64,000 nucleotides of DNA from Pseudofrankia coriaricola. GTDB taxonomy: Bacteria > Actinomycetota > Actinomycetes > Frankiales > Frankiaceae. This document shows positions 8,258 to 17,537 of the stretch, one piece after another. The stretch covers positions 1 to 64,000 of the forward strand of contig NZ_MBLO01000262.1 of NCBI RefSeq assembly GCF_001854805.1. Reading direction: 5' to 3'. The first letter of the stretch is position 1. Every line of letters starts with the position of its first letter. The notes under the pieces are model-generated. The model was given only the letters and a program-made list of their open reading frames with translations. It searched no databases and had not been told where the DNA came from. The translations under genes were made by a program, and so were the position numbers.

Positions 8258-9619
8258 CTAACCAGGCTCACCCGGCCCGACCGGCCCACCGGACACGCCC
8301 GGCCCACGCGGGCCGTCGGCCGGCCCGGGCTGGTCGGTCCGCTGGGTGACCGAGCCGGCGCGGCGGACGTCCGCGGCGTGGCGCAGCCGCGCCGGGTCAC
8401 CGATGTCGGTCCGGTAACGCGCGCCGGGCAGCGAGATCCGGCTGACGGCCTCGTACGCCGATCCTCGCGCGGACTCGAGGTTGGAACCGATCGCCGTGAC
8501 GGACAACACCCGCCCGCCGGCCGAGACCACCCGCCCGTCCGCGTCGAGCCTCGTCCCCGCGTGCAGGACGTCCACCCCGGTGAGCCTCGCGGCGGCATCG
8601 AGGCCGCGAATCGGGTCGCCGAGCCGCGGCGTGCCCGGGTAGCCGGCGGCGGCGAGCACCACGGTGACCGCCGCGCCCGACCGCCACACCGGCGGGCGGC
8701 GGCCCGTCAGCACGTCGGTCAGCGGCGTGGTGAGCAGCGCGAGGATCGCCTGCGTCTCCGGGTCGCCGAACCGGGCGTTGAACTCGACCACGCGCGGCCC
8801 GCGCGCGGTGAGTGCCAGGCCCGCGTAGAGCAGGCCCGCGAACGGGGTGCCGCGCCGGGCCATCTCGGCGACCGTCGGCCGGATGACCGTGGTGACCACC
8901 TGGCCGGCCAGCCCGCGTGAGGCCCAGGGAAGGGGAGCGTAGGCGCCCATCCCGCCGGTGTTCGGACCGGTGTCGCCGTCTCCGATCCGCTTGTGGTCCT
9001 GGGCGGGCAGCAGCGGCACCACGGTGCCGTCCTCGGTGACGACCGCGAACATCGACACCTCCGGGCCGTCGAGGTACTCCTCGATCACCACTCGGTCGTC
9101 CGGCCCTTGGAGGCAGCTACGGACGGCGGTGACGGCGGCGTCGCGGTCCTCGGTGACCGTCACCCCCTTGCCGGCGGCCAGCCCGTCGTACTTGACGACG
9201 TAGGGCGGGCCGAAGGTGTCCAGGTCGGCGAGCGCCGGCTCGACCTCGGCGTGGTCGCGGGCCGCGGCTGTCGGCACGCCCGCGGCCCGCATGACGTCCT
9301 TGGCGAACGCCTTGCTGCCCTCCAGCCGCGCCGCGGCGGCGGACGGCCCGAAGCACGGCAGGCCGCGGGCGCGCAGCTCGTCGGCGGCGCCGCCGACGAG
9401 GGGGACCTCCGGGCCGATGATCGTGAGCTCGGCGCCGACGGACTCGGCGACGGCGGCCACCGCCTCCGGGTCGGCGACGTCGAGCGGGCGGGGCTCGGCG
9501 ATGTCGGCGGTGCCGGCGTTGCCGGGCGCGCAGACGATCGAGCCGACGCGGGGGTCACGGGTGAGCGCCCGGCACAGCGCGTGCTCCCGCCCGCCCGAGC
9601 CGACCACAAGGACCTTCAT
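8258..9619 (-). CDS. purD: Phosphoribosylamine-glycine ligase (GAR synthetase)
   Basis: ATP-grasp enzyme that condenses phosphoribosylamine with glycine (EC 6.3.4.13), step two of purine synthesis. The N-terminal GSGGREHAL motif, the central KYDGLAAGKGV ATP-grasp lysine loop and NTGGMGAYAP near 235 are diagnostic. NARFGDPETQ near 290 supplies metal-binding Glu/Asn residues. The C-terminus carries an extra Gly/Pro-rich tail of about 30 residues not typical of the family. The start MKVLVVG at 9619 is preferred over the ATG two codons upstream. About 100 bp separate it from purE, so the two may be cotranscribed. Confidence 0.96.
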   Translation of the reverse strand: MKVLVVGSGGREHALCRALTRDPRVGSIVCAPGNAGTADIAEPRPLDVADPEAVAAVAESVGAELTIIGPEVPLVGGAADELRARGLPCFGPSAAAARLEGSKAFAKDVMRAAGVPTAAARDHAEVEPALADLDTFGPPYVVKYDGLAAGKGVTVTEDRDAAVTAVRSCLQGPDDRVVIEEYLDGPEVSMFAVVTEDGTVVPLLPAQDHKRIGDGDTGPNTGGMGAYAPLPWASRGLAGQVVTTVIRPTVAEMARRGTPFAGLLYAGLALTARGPRVVEFNARFGDPETQAILALLTTPLTDVLTGRRPPVWRSGAAVTVVLAAAGYPGTPRLGDPIRGLDAAARLTGVDVLHAGTRLDADGRVVSAGGRVLSVTAIGSNLESARGSAYEAVSRISLPGARYRTDIGDPARLRHAADVRRAGSVTQRTDQPGPADGPRGPGVSGGPVGPGEPG

Positions 9620-9826
9620 GCCCACGCCGCCACCTCTGGGAGCACCCGGCCAGGCGGTCGTGGGCGTCGTACGCCGTGCGTCATCGGTCCGTCGGTCCTT
9701 TGCCAGTCGGGGTGCGGCCGCCGCGGGCCGCCCCTGGGGACCGGTGACGCTGGTCGGCGGGGGACCTCAGGCCCGCGCCGCACCATACCCGGAAACCGAC
9801 CTGTCCCCTGATTCCCCGACGCTCGC

Positions 9827-10852
9827 CTAAAGCCCGATTCCCGCCCTCCAGAGCAGCCGGGCCATCCCGTCTACCAGGTGGAGGGCACAGCGGCGGGCGT
9901 CGACCTCGGCCATGCCCTCGACGATCGACGGCGCGTCGACCGGCCAGACCCGCACCTGCCGGCCGACCACGGTCAGCGGGGCCGGCAGGTCCCGGCCCTC
10001 GAACGTCCGGCCGCCCGGCTCGACGAACAGGTGCAGCGACCGGCCGGCCGAGGGGAAGCTCTCACACCGCCAGTAGAGCAGCGGCCACGCCGTCAGCTGG
10101 CTCCTGCCGTGCCAGTGGCTGGGCGGCCCGCCGGCCGGGGGGCGCCGGTCATGGCGGTCGGCGCCCCGCGGGGGGTTCCCGGGGCTCCTCCTGGACCGGC
10201 GAAGGCCGGGGTTCCTGTCGGATGGGCGGGGCCGGTCCGGCGGGTCGGCCGGCTGGTCCGCCGGCGAGTCGGTGGCCGAACGGGCCGCTCCCGCCGGATC
10301 GACGAGCCCGAGCGGGATGGCCAGGTCGTCGGCGGTGCGCAGCGCGGCGCGCGGCCGGCCCTCGGCGCGATGCCTGGCTCCCGCCAGCCGCGGAACGTCC
10401 CGCACCACCCGCATCGTCACCGGAGGCATCAGCTCCGCCTCGGCGCACAACCTGAGGAACGTGGCCAGCTGCGCCTCGACATGGGTGGCGATGGCGGCCG
10501 AACGCTCCCGACGCTCCGCCTCGGCCCGCTGGGCGCTGCGCACCCAGTGGCTGCCGCGCAGCAGGACGTCGGTGAGCGCGTCGGGCAGCGCCTCGCCCGT
10601 CGGGGAGAACCCGACCGGCCACGCGTCGGCATCCACGTCCGCGCGGTAGCTGCCCGGCCTGACCTGCCAGAAGAGCTCCGCCGGCCCGGCGGGGACCCTG
10701 TCACTGGTCCGGGCGGGGCCGATCCCGCCTTGACGGCCGTCGATGGGGGCCAGCACTGCCGGCGTGCCGGAGGTAGGCCTGAAGCTGGCTTCCCTCCGTG
10801 CTTCCGGCGGTCCTGGAGTGGGTTGCGGCTCCTCGGACGGGCGGGCGACCAC
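9827..10852 (-). CDS. Unknown actinobacterial protein, 341 aa
   Basis: I do not recognise this protein. Residues about 50-190 look folded (WQVRPGSYRADVDADAWPVGF, then an Arg/Glu-rich helix with ERRERSAAIATHVEAQL). A disordered Pro/Arg/Asp-rich linker covers about 195-270. A second folded C-terminal part of about 90 residues (GRSLHLFVEPGGRTFEGRDL onwards) ends at Leu. The frame is open up to 10996, but those codons come from the 69-nt hairpin repeat. The GTG at 10852 is preceded by GGGAGG eight bases upstream and is the better start. It lies downstream of purA in the same direction, separated by the tandem hairpins. No membrane segments are evident. Confidence 0.7.
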   Translation of the reverse strand: MVARPSEEPQPTPGPPEARREASFRPTSGTPAVLAPIDGRQGGIGPARTSDRVPAGPAELFWQVRPGSYRADVDADAWPVGFSPTGEALPDALTDVLLRGSHWVRSAQRAEAERRERSAAIATHVEAQLATFLRLCAEAELMPPVTMRVVRDVPRLAGARHRAEGRPRAALRTADDLAIPLGLVDPAGAARSATDSPADQPADPPDRPRPSDRNPGLRRSRRSPGNPPRGADRHDRRPPAGGPPSHWHGRSQLTAWPLLYWRCESFPSAGRSLHLFVEPGGRTFEGRDLPAPLTVVGRQVRVWPVDAPSIVEGMAEVDARRCALHLVDGMARLLWRAGIGL

Positions 10853-10950
10853 GTGATCCACCTCCCGGCGACTGCGCAGCGTGACCAAGGAAGCGTGACC
10901 CGTCACGGGCCGTGCCGCAACCGGGCGGGCGTGGCGCTGGTGATCCGTCA

Positions 10951-11086
10951 GTGATCCTGGGGACAACGGCCCGCCGGGCGTGCGAAGGAAGATCATTTTC
11001 GCACGCCCTTTGGCCCTCTAGTGATCCTGGGGACAACGGCCGCCGGGCGTGCGAAGGAAGATCATTTTCGCACGCCCTTTGGCCCG

Positions 11087-11089
<3 letters not shown>
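10951..11089 (-). repeat. 69-nt hairpin element, tandem pair on purA 3' end
   Basis: Two tandem units (10951-11020, 70 nt with one extra C, and 11021-11089, 69 nt). On the minus strand each reads GGGCCAAAGG-hairpin-CGGCGGCCGTTGTCCCCAGGATCAC. The hairpin has an 11-bp stem, GGGCGTGCGAA paired with TTCGCACGCCC, closing an 11-nt loop AATGATCTTCC. The second unit contains the purA stop codon. The same element, also as a tandem pair and also starting at a stop codon, occurs at 49195-49332. There is no T-tract. Confidence 0.9.
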
Positions 11090-12418
<1,329 letters not shown>

Positions 12419-12472
12419 CTAAGTGACGGCCTGGTGTCTGGCTGTGCGTTCGATGCCCGACCCGTCCCGGTA

Positions 12473-12650
12473 GCCAATCGCCGACCTCCCAGATCGCTGA
12501 CCTCCCAGATCGGCTCCCAGACCTCCCCGATCGGCTTCGCCAATCGGGCAGGGACCCCGGATCCGGCAGGGACCCTGTCGCCAATCGGGCAGGGACCCCG
12601 GATCCGGCAGGAACCCTGTCGCCGGTCCGGCAGGAACCCCGGGGACCCCT
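12473..12650 (+). repeat. Repeat family B with 41-nt tandem units
   Basis: Starts with alternating GACCTCCCAGATCG blocks. Two 41-nt direct repeats follow (12539-12579 and 12580-12620), each GCCAATCGGGCAGGGACCCC + GGATCCGGCAGGRACCCTGTC, and then a degenerate third unit to about 12650. The same sequence is found in reverse orientation at about 19833-19955, inserted in a family A repeat. The stretch 12371-12693 otherwise holds no gene. Confidence 0.8.
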
Positions 12651-12693
12651 CGGGCAACTCGGCGCGGAGGATTCGGCCCCGCGGGCCCGACGA

Positions 12694-13122
12694 TCAGCCG
12701 GCCTGCCCGAGCTGGCCGGGCGCGGTGGGGTCGCTGTCGGCCAGGAACGTCCCGATCCGCTCGACCTCGGCGGTCTCGCCGATCGCGGCCGCGGCCTGCC
12801 CGAGGGCGGCCAGCGCGCGCAGGAATCCCTGGTTCGGCTCGTGCGACCAGGGCACCGGCCCGTGCCCGCGCCAGCCCGAGCGGCGCAGCGCGTCGAGCCC
12901 GCGGTGGTAGCCGGTGCGCGCGTACGCGTACGCCTCGACCGGGCGCCCGCCGTCGAGCGCCGCCTCGGCCAGCACCGCCCAGGCCGCGCTGGATGTGGGG
13001 AAACGAGCGGCCACGTCGCTGGCCGCCGCGCCCTCGGCGAGCGCCGCGGACGCGGGGTCGAACGGCAGCAGGGTAGCCGGCGGCCCACCCAGAAGATCGG
13101 CACGCCCGGACGGAGTCGTCAT
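12694..13122 (-). CDS. DUF3151-type actinobacterial protein
   Basis: A 142-residue soluble protein of the DUF3151 kind, which commonly lies beside purA and fba in Actinobacteria. The recognisable core reads ARFPTSSAAWAVLAEAAL, then AYAYARTGYHRGLDALRRSG and VPWSHEPNQGFLRAL, with a variable tail. The alternating Ala-rich helices suggest a TPR-like helical fold. Function is not established. The ATG at 13122 (MTTPSG) fits the family start better than the upstream in-frame ATG. It is transcribed towards purA, separated from it by a family B repeat. Confidence 0.75.
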   Translation of the reverse strand: MTTPSGRADLLGGPPATLLPFDPASAALAEGAAASDVAARFPTSSAAWAVLAEAALDGGRPVEAYAYARTGYHRGLDALRRSGWRGHGPVPWSHEPNQGFLRALAALGQAAAAIGETAEVERIGTFLADSDPTAPGQLGQAG

Positions 13123-13181
13123 ACCCCAACCGTAATCGCCCCGACCCGCCACCCAAGGACCGGCCCGCGCCGCGAGCCTGA

Positions 13182-13285
13182 CGCCGTTCTGGCAAGCGAG
13201 GCACTCGACCTAGCCCCAAGAAGATGACGGCCCGTCCCGCAAGCGTGGTGCCGTTCTGGTGAGCGAGGCACTCAACTCAGCCCAG
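13182..13285 (+). repeat. Degenerate direct repeat before repeat A copy 2
   Basis: GCCGTTCTGG followed by RAGCGAGGCACTC occurs at about 13182 and again at about 13252, each followed by a CTAGCCCC/TCAGCCCA variant. It forms the left shoulder of repeat A copy 2. No gene lies in 13123-13451. Confidence 0.6.
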
Positions 13286-13410
13286 GGGGGTGACGGCGCA
13301 TCAGCGCTGGCGCCAACCCACCCACGTCGCCAGCCTGGAACCAGCCCAGCCACCGTCATACGCCTGTGCCCGGAACCACGCTCAAGGGCGCTCCGCGCCC
13401 GCCAGGCTGA
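13270..13410 (+). repeat. Dispersed repeat family A, copy 2
   Basis: Diverged copy: CACTCAACTCAGCCC, then GGTGACGGCGCATCAGCGC, CCAACCCACCCACGTCGCCAG, an ACCGTCATACGCC variant of the central motif and CCCGGAACCACG. It lies 3' of the first rpf-like gene and 5' of the DUF3151 gene, which are both on the minus strand. Confidence 0.65.
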
Positions 13411-13451
13411 CGCAGCGGTCAGACGCGCAGCGGCTGAGCCGCGCGGCAGCC

Positions 13452-14201
13452 TCAGCCTTGGACGGTCGCGTTCCAGATGTTCTCGCCGACGACGCCGGGC
13501 TGGCCGTCGCTGACCTTGGTCAGGTACGAGTAGAGCGCGGCGACGCCCTGCGACTGCGGGCCGAACTTGCCGTCGACGGTGAGCGAGAAGCGCTGGTCGC
13601 GCATCTGCTGCTGCCAGACGTACGCGTCGGCGCGCACCTTGCCGCCGTCGGCCGAGGAGATCGTGCCGTGGAAGCCCGACTGCTGGACCTCCGAGCGGGC
13701 CCGGTCGAGCGTCATCGGGGGCTCGACCGGCTGGACCGCCTGCTGGACCGAGCCGCTGGAGGCGGACGACGAGACGCCGCCGACCGGCCCGTTGTTGGTC
13801 AGGCCGAGCTTCTTGGAGCAGGCCGGCCACGGGGACCAGCCGCGGGAGTTGTACAGCCGGTATGCCGCTTCGTCCTGGACGGCAGGTGGCGCCTCGCTGG
13901 GCAGGCCGGAGTAGCCGAGGCCCTGCCAGGTCCGCTGGTCGAACTGGTAGGCGCCGTAGAAGCCGTTCCCGGTGTTGATCGAGTAGTTGCCGCCGGACTC
14001 GCACTGGCGCAGCCGGGCGAAGTCGTCCGGGGTGGCGGCGCCGGCCGGTATCGCGGTGACCGCGAGGCCGCTGCCCACGAGCGCCGTGACCGCGCCGGTG
14101 GTGCGTAGCAGGCGGGCGGTCGACGACGGGCCCTGCTGGGCGCGGTGCCGGCCTCCCGTCCTGTAGGCGGGCCGGGCTTCGCCGGTCTGCTCAGACGGCA
14201 T
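13452..14201 (-). CDS. Secreted Rpf-like (resuscitation-promoting factor) muralytic protein
   Basis: A 249-residue exported protein. A basic N-terminus is followed by a hydrophobic signal core near residues 31-52 ending in PAGAA. An Rpf domain follows immediately (about 57-125) with the CESGGNYSINTG motif, which contains the catalytic Glu, then YGAYQFDQRTWQGLGY. The second half (about 150-249) contains a peptidoglycan-binding-1-like part with VDGKFGPQSQGVAALYSYL. Rpf domains are lysozyme-like and cleave peptidoglycan during growth or spore/dormant-cell exit. The start was chosen for the GGAAGGA Shine-Dalgarno and the adjacent c-di-AMP riboswitch. It is paralogous to the gene at 15020-15832, probably by tandem duplication. 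Confidence 0.9.
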   Translation of the reverse strand: MPSEQTGEARPAYRTGGRHRAQQGPSSTARLLRTTGAVTALVGSGLAVTAIPAGAATPDDFARLRQCESGGNYSINTGNGFYGAYQFDQRTWQGLGYSGLPSEAPPAVQDEAAYRLYNSRGWSPWPACSKKLGLTNNGPVGGVSSSASSGSVQQAVQPVEPPMTLDRARSEVQQSGFHGTISSADGGKVRADAYVWQQQMRDQRFSLTVDGKFGPQSQGVAALYSYLTKVSDGQPGVVGENIWNATVQG

Positions 14202-14213
14202 GTCGGTCCTTCC

Positions 14214-14337
14214 CTGCGCCTGCGGGGTGAGCTGTCGGGTTCGGGCCGGGAATGCCCGGCCGGTCGTCACCTCGCGCTCCGCCGATGGCGTCGCGTCCGG
14301 GCTGACCGGCTTCACCCCAAGGACGCGACTGTCGCCA
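14214..14337 (-). promoter_or_regulatory. ydaO/yuaA (c-di-AMP) riboswitch, rpf copy 1 leader
   Basis: On the minus strand the leader opens with CGCGTCCTTGGGGTGAAGCC and closes with GGCCCGAACCCGACAGCTCA, then CCCCGCAGGCG, just upstream of the ribosome binding site. These are hallmark conserved strands of the ydaO-type c-di-AMP riboswitch, which in Actinobacteria is typically found ahead of rpf-like cell-wall hydrolase genes. High c-di-AMP is expected to turn expression off. The intervening variable helix (GGCCGGGCATTCCCGGCC) is also visible. Confidence 0.9.
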
Positions 14338-14409
14338 CGCCCGGAAATGGGTCCCCCGCTCCTGCCCAAGCGGATCCGTGCCCCGCGATAGAGGGGCCAT
14401 CTCCACACG

Positions 14410-15019
14410 CGGGTGGGGGCAGGACTTGGCGTCCGCCCGCGCGACTCACCCAGGTCGGGCGAGTAGCACCGGACTGTAGCGAGCCCGCATCCTTCGCCGC
14501 AAACCGGGGTCGCCCCAGTGAACGGGGCGGCCCCGGTTCGCGACTGCTCCAGCGGTGGCGCCAGCCGCTCGCTGACGCCGCCTGGCCGGCACGCCGGCCG
14601 GCAGCAGCGCGATCATGATGAGGCTCGCGCGGCTTTCAGCCCTGTGGCCGGCGCGGCGGCCCAGCGGCGAGGCAGCGGCCGGTCGTCTACCGCCAGGTCC
14701 CCTTGCCCACCGACCAGCCGGCGGGTCAGAGCCGTATGCCTCCGACTGGCGGCCAGAGGCGGGGTGGGAAAGGGGTCCCGTCGCCGACGTGGGCAGCGGT
14801 CGGTGGGGGCCGATCGCGGCGAGGTTCCAGCGGCGGCGGGTCGACTGACCTCGCGGGGCCGGCCCGGGAGGGAGGTGCCGGGCGGGTGGCCCAGGCCGAG
14901 GCTCTTCTTCAGGGACCGGCGTCAGCCGATCTCCGGGAGTTCCGTCAGCGACAGTGGCAGAGCCCTGCGCGGCCGGAGGCCTCGGCAAGAAGGTCAGACG
15001 GGCGGTGACGCCTGACTGC
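14410..15019. other. Intergenic, upstream of rpf copy 1 and downstream of rpf copy 2
   Basis: No gene supported. Short frames on both strands are Arg/Gly/Pro-rich and look like GC-rich noise. The part nearest the riboswitch (about 14345-14425) contains CCCCGCTCCTGCCC and GGGGGCAGGA arms that recur upstream of the second riboswitch at about 16155-16205, so a conserved promoter or leader element is likely here. Confidence 0.5.
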
Positions 15020-15832
15020 TCAGGCGAAGGTGGCGGCCCAGGTCTTTGGACCGACGACGCCGTCGACGGCCAGGCCCTTGGCCCGCTGCAGCGCGCGGGC
15101 GGCCTCGGCCGAACGCGGCCCGTAGTGCCCGTCGACGGCGAGCGAGTAGCCGATCTTGTTCATCTGGGCCTGCCAGGACCGGACATCGGCGCGGTACTGG
15201 CCGGCCAGCGCTGTCGTGAACGGCAGGCGCGCCGTGGTCGAGGAGATCGCCTGGGTCACGAGGGGCGCCCTGGGGGCTGAGCGGGAGGCCTGGCTGGCGC
15301 CGGGGGAACTGGCGCCAGGCGCGAGCTGGTCCGGGCCCATCCCGCGGCCGCAGTCCGGCCACTGGCCAAAGCCGGAGCGCTGCGCGAGCCGCAGCGCCGC
15401 TTCGTCCTGAACCGCGGGTGGCGCGGCACTCGGCAGTCCCGAATATCCGAGGCCCTGCCACGTTCTCACAGAGAACTGGTACGCGCCGTAATATCCGTTG
15501 CCGGTATTGATGGAATAGTTTCCGCCGGACTCGCACTGGCGCAGTTCTGCCCAGGTGGATGAGGCGTTCGCGGGTGTCGCGACGGCGATCGTGCCACCCA
15601 CGGCCGCGGCGATGACGGGAACGGCCGCGAGGGTCTTGCGTAGCCGGCGTGCCGGGGACGTGATGGCCCGCCGGGGCTCCCGGGACTGGCGGATCGGCCC
15701 CGCCGATTCGGCGGGTTCGGGGCTGACGGAGACGCGCACGCTCGTGGTGCCGTCTGGCGGACAGTCGGCCAATGGCGGAACGAAACGCCCGCCGGGCATG
15801 CGATGTCGACCAGGGGTACTTGTTTCGGACAT
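15020..15832 (-). CDS. Secreted Rpf-like protein with peptidoglycan-binding domain
   Basis: A 270-residue exported protein. An unusually long polar N-terminus (about 60 residues) precedes the signal hydrophobic core near 66-90 (AAVPVIAAAVGGTIAVATPA, then NAS). The Rpf domain follows with CESGGNYSINTGNGYYGAYQ and the catalytic Glu. The C-terminal third carries a clearer PG_binding_1 repeat (VDGHYGPRSAEAARALQRAKG, then VDGVVGPKTW). The start ATG at 15832 has GGGGAAGGG upstream. Identity with the neighbour is high through the Rpf domain and low in the linker. Both are controlled by their own c-di-AMP riboswitch rather than forming one operon. Confidence 0.9.
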   Translation of the reverse strand: MSETSTPGRHRMPGGRFVPPLADCPPDGTTSVRVSVSPEPAESAGPIRQSREPRRAITSPARRLRKTLAAVPVIAAAVGGTIAVATPANASSTWAELRQCESGGNYSINTGNGYYGAYQFSVRTWQGLGYSGLPSAAPPAVQDEAALRLAQRSGFGQWPDCGRGMGPDQLAPGASSPGASQASRSAPRAPLVTQAISSTTARLPFTTALAGQYRADVRSWQAQMNKIGYSLAVDGHYGPRSAEAARALQRAKGLAVDGVVGPKTWAATFA

Positions 15833-15849
15833 GCGTGGTTGCCCTTCCC

Positions 15850-16000
15850 CACGCCTGCGAGGTGAGCTGTCGGGTTCGGGCTGGAAAGAGATTGCCCGGC
15901 CGCGCGACATGTTCGGCTGTTGGGCTGACGCGCTAGGTCCTGCGCATCAACGAGTACAGCGAAAGTCGGTCGGCTTCACCCCTAGGACGCCTGTTGAGGG
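15850..16000 (-). promoter_or_regulatory. ydaO/yuaA (c-di-AMP) riboswitch, rpf copy 2 leader
   Basis: The minus strand carries GGCGTCCTAGGGGTGAAGCC near the 5' side and GCCCGAACCCGACAGCTCAC then CTCGCAGGCG at the 3' side, next to the GGGGAAGGG ribosome binding site. Spacing is slightly longer than in copy 1 because of a different variable arm. Two independent matches of the same architecture to two rpf genes strengthen both calls. Confidence 0.9.
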
Positions 16001-16781
16001 CGAGGCTGGCGTGGCGCGCTGTCTGGCCACGCAGGCCGTCGCCCTATTGAGCCTTTTCCGTCACCACTTCGGCTCCACGGGTCTCGTCGGTCCCGATAAG
16101 GCTGGCGGAAAAGGTCGCTGTCCAGGATCTCTGGTCAGGCGTCCGGATTCGGTTCCCCCGTTCCTGCCGCTGGTTAAAAACTCGCCGGGCGGGGGCAGGA
16201 TTCGGCGTGCCGCCCGGTGGGTGCCTGTCCTGTCGCCAGGCACGGCGAAGACCATAACCACATTCCTCGGGGTGACGGCAAGCATTGAAATAGGCACGTG
16301 AAGAAGGCCACACCGGCGTGTCGCTGCTTGAAATCTGCCCGAAACGATGTTAGCGCGCGCATACGCGCGCTCATCTTTCCTACCCGGTGCCGTGGTCGGT
16401 GATTTCTTGCTCCGCGTCGAAGATCTGCTGACTGGCGGTTTCGCCCCACAACGGGCGGGACCATCCGTGCCGGAGGGCCACGCGCGGGTCTGGTGTCGTC
16501 CGCGTGTCGCGTCGAAAAATAAATCTACCATTCTGCCGCCCGAACGGCCCCTTCGATGCATGCCCGGGCGAAATGCGATCCTCGCTACACCCGTCGGGAC
16601 ACACCCGGTTGCTGTACATTCGGTAGTCAAATGATTACTTCTGGTTAACTATTGCGGTTGCGACCGCTAGATGCCGTACCCCGCGGTGGTCTACCGACGG
16701 TGGCGCTCAGTGGTCCAGAAGTCGCCGATGGGTAGTCGCCCCGTTCGGAGCGGTACCGGGTCGGGCGGGAAGGTTGTTGTT
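16001..16781. other. Intergenic, lower GC, promoter of rpf copy 2 probably here
   Basis: No supported gene; the minus frame at 16061-16630 has no recognisable domain. It contains an 8-bp hairpin AGCGCGCG-CATA-CGCGCGCT (16352-16371). There is also an AT-richer patch at about 16600-16660, which stands out in this genome and might contain promoter or old transferred DNA. Confidence 0.45.
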
Positions 16782-16982
16782 GGTTCGCTCCGTGCGGGCG
16801 GCGCGCTCCGGCCCCGTACTCGCTTCGCTCCCACGGGACCTCCGCGCGCCGTCCTCCTCCGCTCACGGGCGTTCCGGCGACCTCCGCTGCGGCCCGACCA
16901 CGTCGCTTCGCTCGTGGCCGGGCCTCCGCGGAGGCGCGCCTCCGCGCCAGCTCGGTTGCCATGCGCTGGAACGTCACCAATC
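16782..16982 (+). repeat. Dispersed repeat family C, copy 1
   Basis: Begins GGTTCGCTCCGTGCGGGC, followed by TACTCGCTTCGCTCCCACGG, CCTCCGCTCACGGGCGTTCC, GACCTCCGCTGCGGCCCGAC and CGTCGCTTCGCTCGTGGCCG. It ends in a GCCTCCGCGGAGGCGCGCC palindrome and CACCAATCC. Homologous stretches lie at 17150-17535 (inverted) and 23686-23960. It is rich in internal inverted repeats built on CTTCGCTCG and CGAGCGAAG. Confidence 0.8.
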
Positions 16983-17071
16983 CTCGAACAGCCTCTGTTT
17001 GCGGGCACTTCGCTGCGCTCGTGGGCGGTGCTCGCGCCTGATGGGGTAGGAAGCGCTAAGTCACAGAACGA

Positions 17072-17112
17072 CTTCGGCCCGGGGCTGCCAAAGTGGCGGC
17101 CCCGGGCCGAAG
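17072..17112. terminator. Strong hairpin downstream of fba and repeat C
   Basis: A 14-bp perfect stem (17072-17085 with 17099-17112, CTTCGGCCCGGGGC arm) is capped by a further GCCA-AAG-TGGC mini-stem after one mismatch. It lies between two oppositely oriented family C repeats and could end fba transcription. Confidence 0.75.
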
Positions 17113-17149
17113 GTGTGACTTCGAGCTCAAGATGATCTAGAAACGGTCA

Positions 17150-17535
17150 AGCGCGACGTAACCGTGCGGCGCGGAGGCTTCCGCAAGGCTCTGGCTCACG
17201 CCTGGATCGAGTGGGTCTTGGTTGGTGACGTTCAGCGATAGGTGACCGTGCGGCGCGGAGGCGCGCCTCGCGGAGGCCCGTCCACGAGCGAAGCGACGTG
17301 GCCCCGCGGGGATGGTTCTGGATCGGGTCGTTGTGGATTGGTGACGTTGAGCGGCGGGTGACCGTGCGGCGCGGAGGCGCGCCTCGCGGAGGCCCGGCCC
17401 ACGAGCGAAGCGAACTGGGTCGGGCCGCAGCGAGGTCGCCGGAGGGCACGTGAGCGGAGGAGGACACGGCGCGGAGGTCCCTTGGGAGCGAAGCGAGTAA
17501 GGGGCCGTAGCGCCGTGCCCGCACGGAGCGAACCA
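17150..17535 (-). repeat. Dispersed repeat family C, copy 2 (one full plus two partial units)
   Basis: The full unit (17341-17535) ends two bases from the fba stop codon. Two truncated units follow, at about 17220-17300 and 17153-17185, each with CCGTGCGGCGCGGAGGC. Together they make a degenerate tandem array of the 5' (hairpin) part of family C. The array keeps a long open frame on the minus strand, but its translation is just the repeat. Confidence 0.8.
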
Positions 17536-17537
17536 GA

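Noticed and set aside
16061-16630. 189-codon minus-strand frame before the second rpf gene
   Set aside because: No family resemblance, weak start, and it overlaps the likely promoter and hairpin region of rpf copy 2.
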